NCBI RefSeq assembly: GCF_037546065.1
Contig: NZ_JAWMWG010000005.1
Location: 18,731 to 82,730 of the forward strand
DNA: 64,000 nucleotides
Source: Holzapfeliella saturejae
GTDB lineage: Bacteria; Bacillota; Bacilli; Lactobacillales; Lactobacillaceae
Direction of reading: 5' to 3'
Position 1 is the stretch's first letter. Each line of letters opens with the position of its first letter. A program made the position numbers and the translations under genes. Below the pieces are notes generated by a model. That model did not search any database, had not been told where the DNA came from, and saw only the letters and a program-made list of their open reading frames with translations. This document shows, piece by piece, positions 60,298-64,000 of the stretch.

Positions 60298-61004
60298 TAT
60301 TTTTCTGCGTAATCAATAGCTGAAGCAATATCATCTTTCTCAAAATCATGTGACATGAATTCTTGATTGTCTACAGGAAAGTGTTGATTCAATGTTTCGA
60401 AAGGTTGAAGTGAAATCTCACCATCTGCTAGTTCAAAGTCTAGTAGGTGGCCTCCCACTGTTTTATCTTCTGAAATAAAGTGTAAGTGGAATCCTCCGAC
60501 TGCTGGGCCATTAAAGATATGAGGTGAATAATAACCAATAATTGTACCGTTAATATCTTCGTGATTAAACACAGATTGTTGGTCTGCTGTTTGTGTTAAT
60601 GATGGATAAGGCTTATCTTGTTTATTAACTGAACGCGCCTTAACTTTTGAAAAATTACCGGTAATTTTAACACCAAAGAAAACATTTCGGTAATCGACAT
60701 CTTCAAAAACTGTTTTTTCAACATCAGTCATTTTTAAATTTTTGGCAGCTTTCAATAGCTTAAAATTAGCAAAATGAACATCACAAAATGGTAATTTGAA
60801 ATCAGTATCATTCACTACTGTTACTTTTCCTTCACCATTAACTTGATAAGCTGTACCATCTAGGACAATCAATTCGCCATCTAATCCTTGACCTGTTCCA
60901 ATTCCGGTGTCCCCGTGTTTTAAAACATCTTGAATAGACATGGTACCCTCTAATAGACCTGGAACTAAAAGTGCTAAAGTTCCATGTTGAAATAATTCTG
61001 ACAT
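60297..61004 (-). CDS. budA: Alpha-acetolactate decarboxylase
   Basis: The 235-residue protein is of normal length for the family (also named alsD/aldB). HGTLALLVPGLLEGTMSIQD at the start and GFHLHFISEDKTVGGHLLDF with the three zinc His are diagnostic. It converts acetolactate to acetoin, removing the precursor of diacetyl and of Val/Leu. No acetolactate synthase gene is adjacent. A good ribosome site (TAGGAGTG) precedes ATG 61004. Confidence 0.95.
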   Translation of the reverse strand: MSELFQHGTLALLVPGLLEGTMSIQDVLKHGDTGIGTGQGLDGELIVLDGTAYQVNGEGKVTVVNDTDFKLPFCDVHFANFKLLKAAKNLKMTDVEKTVFEDVDYRNVFFGVKITGNFSKVKARSVNKQDKPYPSLTQTADQQSVFNHEDINGTIIGYYSPHIFNGPAVGGFHLHFISEDKTVGGHLLDFELADGEISLQPFETLNQHFPVDNQEFMSHDFEKDDIASAIDYAEK

Positions 61005-61136
61005 GTTATCACTCCTAATTAGTTAGTAAGATTACATAGTCAAATATTAGCAGCTATTACTCTGTAATTTGGCTAAGTATCTTAGCTATTATATACCCTA
61101 CAATACGCATTACGAAAGTCTACTGATTAAAAAATG

Positions 61137-62435
61137 CTAATCAAGGGGTATTTTGACGCTAAATTTAACACCTTGTGGTTTTATATTTTCGACTTTAATG
61201 CTCCCAGCATGATCTTTTACAATTTGCTGTGCTATCGCTAATCCTAACCCATAACCACCTGTTTCTTTTGAACGTGCATCATCTTGACGATAAAAACGAT
61301 CAAATAAATAAGGAAGATTCTCTGGATCAATTGAAGGGCCTGTATTTTGAATAGTCAGCTGCCAAAAATTGCCTTGTTTTATAGAAGAAACTGTAATGCT
61401 GTCGCCAGCTTTCGTGTACTTCAAAGCATTATCTAACAAAATAACGATAACTTGATGTATTTTTTTTACATCAAAATTAACCATTAACTCTTCATTACTC
61501 AAAACATAAAAGGATTTATCTCCTAATTCTGCCATCTCAATAAATGGTTGAGTCAATTTAGTAATAAATTCATGAGTTGTCGTTGGCTCTTTAAATAAAG
61601 TTAACTCATTTGTGTCACTTCGAGCTAACGTTAATAAATCAGAAGTTAATGATTTCAACCTGCGAGCTTCATTAAGTGACTGTGCAATTGAATCAGCTTG
61701 GTCAATCACTTTATCATTTGGCTTTGTAAATAAATATTCTAGATTGTTTTGAATGATAGTCAACGGGGTTCGTAATTCGTGCGAAGCATTTTCAACAAAC
61801 TCTTGTTGCTTACGCCACGATTTTAAAACCGGCTTCATATTGTATTTAGATAAATAATAACTTAATCCAATTGATAATAACCAAAACACGATTAATCCAA
61901 TAATCAATATCATTTTGAAATTTTCAAGAGAAGACTGAATTGGGTTAGTATTCGTAATAAATTGAACATAGGCTACTTGATTATCCAAACTACTTGCTTT
62001 AATCAAGTAACTATGAAAGTTCAACGTTTCTGAATCTTGATTCTTCAATGAAAAAGCATGAACTTTATCGATATGTTCGGTATTTAAAGTCAAATCATTA
62101 ATCGGGGTGAACTTAGCACCCAATGAATCCTTATTTAAAATTTGACCATCTTTAGACCACAAAATAATTTGTGTATTAAATCGATTGTTCATCGGTTGAT
62201 TATCCCCACTCCTTTGAAATAGGAAGGGATTTTTTTGTTCATAACGCTTAATTTCTAAATCAATGGTTTTTGTATCACGACTCATGCGGACTAGCGATTC
62301 ATCAGTCTGACTATATGCCGACTGATTCAATAAAGTGATGGTGATCACACCCAATAACAAAAAGATAATCGCAAACGCACTACAATTAATCAAGAAAAAA
62401 CGTAATCGTTGTCTTTTGGTTAAATCAGTGTTCAT
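61137..62435 (-). CDS. ciaH: Sensor histidine kinase, CiaH-like
   Basis: The 432-residue protein has two membrane segments (about 12-35 and 172-195) enclosing an external domain of about 135 residues. The HisKA site is ENASHELRTPLTIIQ (His near 220) and the ATPase has LDNALKYT, FDRFYRQDDARS and GGYGLGLAIA. It overlaps the response-regulator gene by one base. Assignment to CiaH follows from its partner, which closely resembles CiaR, and from the boxes in the promoter. CiaH in streptococci senses envelope conditions. Confidence 0.85.
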   Translation of the reverse strand: MNTDLTKRQRLRFFLINCSAFAIIFLLLGVITITLLNQSAYSQTDESLVRMSRDTKTIDLEIKRYEQKNPFLFQRSGDNQPMNNRFNTQIILWSKDGQILNKDSLGAKFTPINDLTLNTEHIDKVHAFSLKNQDSETLNFHSYLIKASSLDNQVAYVQFITNTNPIQSSLENFKMILIIGLIVFWLLSIGLSYYLSKYNMKPVLKSWRKQQEFVENASHELRTPLTIIQNNLEYLFTKPNDKVIDQADSIAQSLNEARRLKSLTSDLLTLARSDTNELTLFKEPTTTHEFITKLTQPFIEMAELGDKSFYVLSNEELMVNFDVKKIHQVIVILLDNALKYTKAGDSITVSSIKQGNFWQLTIQNTGPSIDPENLPYLFDRFYRQDDARSKETGGYGLGLAIAQQIVKDHAGSIKVENIKPQGVKFSVKIPLD

Positions 62436-63109
62436 TAATTACTTCCTTTCATAATATACCCAACATTTCGCAATGTCTGAATATTTTGCTGAAAATTCGT
62501 GGGTGCCAAGTGTTTACGTAATCTACTCATATAAACCTCGACAACTGTTAGCGTTGTTTCTGAGTCAAAGCCCCATATCCGATCAAAAATTTGTTCCTTA
62601 GTCAAAATAATATCCTGGTTTTGGATGAGGTAAACCAGTAATTCAAACTCTTTACCTTGAATGGGTAGCTCTTCTTGTTGAAAGTAAACTTGCTTGTTGT
62701 TGAGTAAACAGCGTAAATCACCATAACTGATTGTTTCCTCATCAAAAACACCTAATGAACGCTTAAGTAGTGCTTTAACCCGCATCAATAATTCTTCTCG
62801 ATGAAAAGGTTTAGTTAAATAATCATCGGCTCCTTTTTGAAAACCTTCAACTTTATCTTCAAGACCGTCTTTTGCTGTCAAAATTAAGACAGGTGTTTGT
62901 CTGGTTTGACGCAGTTTAGCTAGAACTTCATAACCATTCATTTCAGGTAGCATTAAATCCAAAATAATCAAATCATAAATACCAGACTCCGCTTCAAATA
63001 ATCCCTCAGCCCCATCGTAAACTACCGTTGTCTGGGCAATATCACTTACAATTCTTTCAATATTTTGTGCTAAGTTTTTTTCATCTTCAACAATTAACAG
63101 TTTAATCAT
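62435..63109 (-). CDS. ciaR: OmpR-family response regulator, CiaR-like
   Basis: The 224-residue protein has a receiver domain with the phospho-Asp in LIILDLMLPEMNGYEVL and TKPF, then a winged helix. The segment LVYLIQNQDIILTKEQIFDR and the following WGFDSETTLTVVEVY match the pneumococcal CiaR region nearly word for word, as far as I remember that sequence. Its promoter carries a CiaR-type direct repeat, indicating autoregulation, and a second, perfect repeat drives the divergent VTC gene. Confidence 0.88.
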   Translation of the reverse strand: MIKLLIVEDEKNLAQNIERIVSDIAQTTVVYDGAEGLFEAESGIYDLIILDLMLPEMNGYEVLAKLRQTRQTPVLILTAKDGLEDKVEGFQKGADDYLTKPFHREELLMRVKALLKRSLGVFDEETISYGDLRCLLNNKQVYFQQEELPIQGKEFELLVYLIQNQDIILTKEQIFDRIWGFDSETTLTVVEVYMSRLRKHLAPTNFQQNIQTLRNVGYIMKGSN

Positions 63110-63140
63110 TTTAATCGTCTCCTTTATTTTGTTTGAGTTA

Positions 63141-63173
63141 ATAATAGCTTTTTTACCCTAAATCAAACTTAAT
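63141..63173 (-). promoter_or_regulatory. ciaR promoter with CiaR-type box
   Basis: On the minus strand, ATTAAG-TTTGA-TTTAGG (63173-63157) is followed after exactly 10 bases by TATTAT (63146-63141). The pneumococcal CiaR site is NTTAAG-N5-WTTAAG, located 10 bp before the -10 box. The second half here has one difference. Confidence 0.7.
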
Positions 63174-63180
63174 TTTTGAG

Positions 63181-63213
63181 TTTAAGGTCCGTTTAAGGTT
63201 CAGCCCGTAATAT
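63181..63213 (+). promoter_or_regulatory. VTC gene promoter with perfect CiaR box
   Basis: TTTAAG-GTCCG-TTTAAG (63181-63197), then 10 bases, then TAATAT (63208-63213). Both halves, the 5-base gap and the distance to the -10 box equal the CiaR consensus. There is no -35 box, as expected of an activated promoter. Confidence 0.8.
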
Positions 63214-63246
63214 AACCTCATCAGCAAAAAACAGGAGGTTTACTTA

Positions 63247-63975
63247 ATGAAATTAAAACACGTCTTTGAACGAAAAGAAAATAAATATTTACTCTCAACT
63301 AAACAATTCAGAGCTTTTAAAGCAGACTTAGAACACCACATGTCGCTTGATCAATTCGGAGAACACACCATTTCTTCTATTTATTATGATACCGACGACT
63401 TTAAGTTTATTAATCATTCCATGCAAAAACCTGACTACAAAGAAAAATTCAGAATCAGACAATACGGACAGTTTGATTCTAATGGTCAATTTTTCTTGGA
63501 AATCAAAAAGAAAGTTCGAGGCATTGTCTACAAAAGACGGCTCACACTTTCCTATAATGATTACCAATTATTCAAGTTAAATCGTAAGCTTGACTTAAAT
63601 TATGTCACCCACCCACAAATTGCACGTGAAATTAATTGGTTATTCAATTCAAATTCAAGGCTTTACCCTCGAGTAGCCATTATGTATGACCGTCTTTCTT
63701 ACTTCTGTCACGAACAACCTGATTTCCGGGTCACTTTCGATCAAAACATCCGTTTTCGAGATACCAACCTTGATCTCGAGTATGGGACTTACGGTAATCG
63801 TGTAACTAACCACTTTGACGTGCTAATGGAAGTAAAAGCTATGGGAGCTTATCCACTTTGGTTCAGTCAATTATTGACGAAACACGGCATTACCAAAGGT
63901 AAATTTTCAAAATACGCTTATGTTTATCAACATCACTTACTCAATTCACAAAAGGAGCTTTTAAGTGTTATCTAG
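63247..63975 (+). CDS. VTC-domain protein (polyphosphate polymerase-like)
   Basis: The 242-residue protein consists of one VTC domain of the CYTH-like tunnel fold. RKENKYLLSTKQF, ISSIYYDTDDFKFINHS, KEKFRIRQYG, FLEIKKKVRGIVYKRRLTL and LMEVKAMGAYPLWF carry the alternating Arg, Lys and Glu residues that bind triphosphate chains. In yeast this domain makes polyphosphate. Bacterial stand-alone members are less studied. It starts behind CAGGAGG under a CiaR-type promoter and overlaps the next gene. Confidence 0.88.
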   Translation: MKLKHVFERKENKYLLSTKQFRAFKADLEHHMSLDQFGEHTISSIYYDTDDFKFINHSMQKPDYKEKFRIRQYGQFDSNGQFFLEIKKKVRGIVYKRRLTLSYNDYQLFKLNRKLDLNYVTHPQIAREINWLFNSNSRLYPRVAIMYDRLSYFCHEQPDFRVTFDQNIRFRDTNLDLEYGTYGNRVTNHFDVLMEVKAMGAYPLWFSQLLTKHGITKGKFSKYAYVYQHHLLNSQKELLSVI

Positions 63976-64000
63976 TTTATTACAAAATTCAACATCCGCA
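63965..64000 (+). CDS. Start of a gene coupled to the VTC gene (partial)
   Basis: GTG 63965 has AAAGGAG eight bases upstream and overlaps the VTC stop by 11 bases. Twelve codons are visible (VLSSLLQNSTSA as written; GTG would give Met). VTC-domain genes are usually followed by a DUF4956 membrane protein, so that is the likely identity. The visible part is too short to confirm. Confidence 0.5.
   Translation, partial: MLSSLLQNSTSA

Noticed and set aside
63328..63580. Two open frames of 77-79 codons on both strands inside the VTC gene
   Set aside because: They overlap a well-supported VTC domain frame and have no ribosome sites or recognisable content.

Overview
The window is AT-rich DNA from a low-GC Gram-positive bacterium. 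Strong AGGAGG-type ribosome binding sites, T-run terminators, a CiaRH-type two-component system, a KxYKxGKxW-like secretion signal on the giant surface protein and a PyrR-type attenuator all point to Lactobacillales, most likely Lactobacillaceae. The genus cannot be fixed from the sequence alone. An iteron origin with a Rep_3 initiator (7.6-8.6 kb), a plasmid-type tyrosine recombinase, a ParA plus ribbon-helix-helix-like partition pair and a DUF536 plasmid protein indicate a plasmid or megaplasmid, or an integrated one. It also carries genes usually found on chromosomes: pyrF-pyrE, aroE-aroD, nadR, ilvE, budA and ciaRH.

Layout. 1-7.4 kb: a giant repeat-rich surface adhesin on the minus strand that runs off the left edge. 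7.5-13.2 kb: replication and partition core with a sugar transporter and a zinc alcohol dehydrogenase. 13.2-19.2 kb: accessory genes (cupin, MerR, two TetR regulators, PEBP, secreted protein, GNAT, SDR, DUF998). 19.3-26.2 kb: two frameshifted ABC genes, several small membrane proteins and the DUF536 gene. 26.2-33 kb: MFS pump, Tim44-like and DUF975 membrane proteins, a LytTR-DUF3021 pair, an MFS remnant, a degenerate serine recombinase and an FUSC-like protein. 33-36 kb: an ABC transporter with three permease subunits. 36-41 kb: ASCH, hydrolase, NadR and an intact ABC exporter. 41-47 kb: Old Yellow Enzyme, an aromatic leader peptide with attenuator, aroE-aroD, an MFS transporter and PyrR-regulated pyrFE. 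47-58 kb: an anion permease and the most unusual locus. 58-64 kb: S66 peptidase, ilvE, budA, ciaRH and a VTC-domain gene.

The outstanding locus is 48451-58069. A GntR regulator and one ABC ATPase are followed by thirteen consecutive, diverged, small (about 200 residues) integral-membrane paralogues. Most share a motif of the form N-x-[ST]-[RK]-[KRQ] in the same place after the second membrane segment. One operator and promoter lie upstream and one strong terminator downstream. This looks like a single ATPase serving a permease repertoire.

The second highlight is the leader of aroE-aroD. It has a 20-residue ORF ending Phe-Tyr5-Phe and a chain of mutually exclusive hairpins that ends in a terminator, so it is a candidate Phe/Tyr-sensing attenuator. 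CiaR-type boxes sit in both divergent promoters between ciaR and the VTC gene. Single-base frameshifts break two ABC genes, one of them in a G6 run. Copies of the origin iteron core also occur outside the origin, including a 23-bp inverted pair around the cupin gene.
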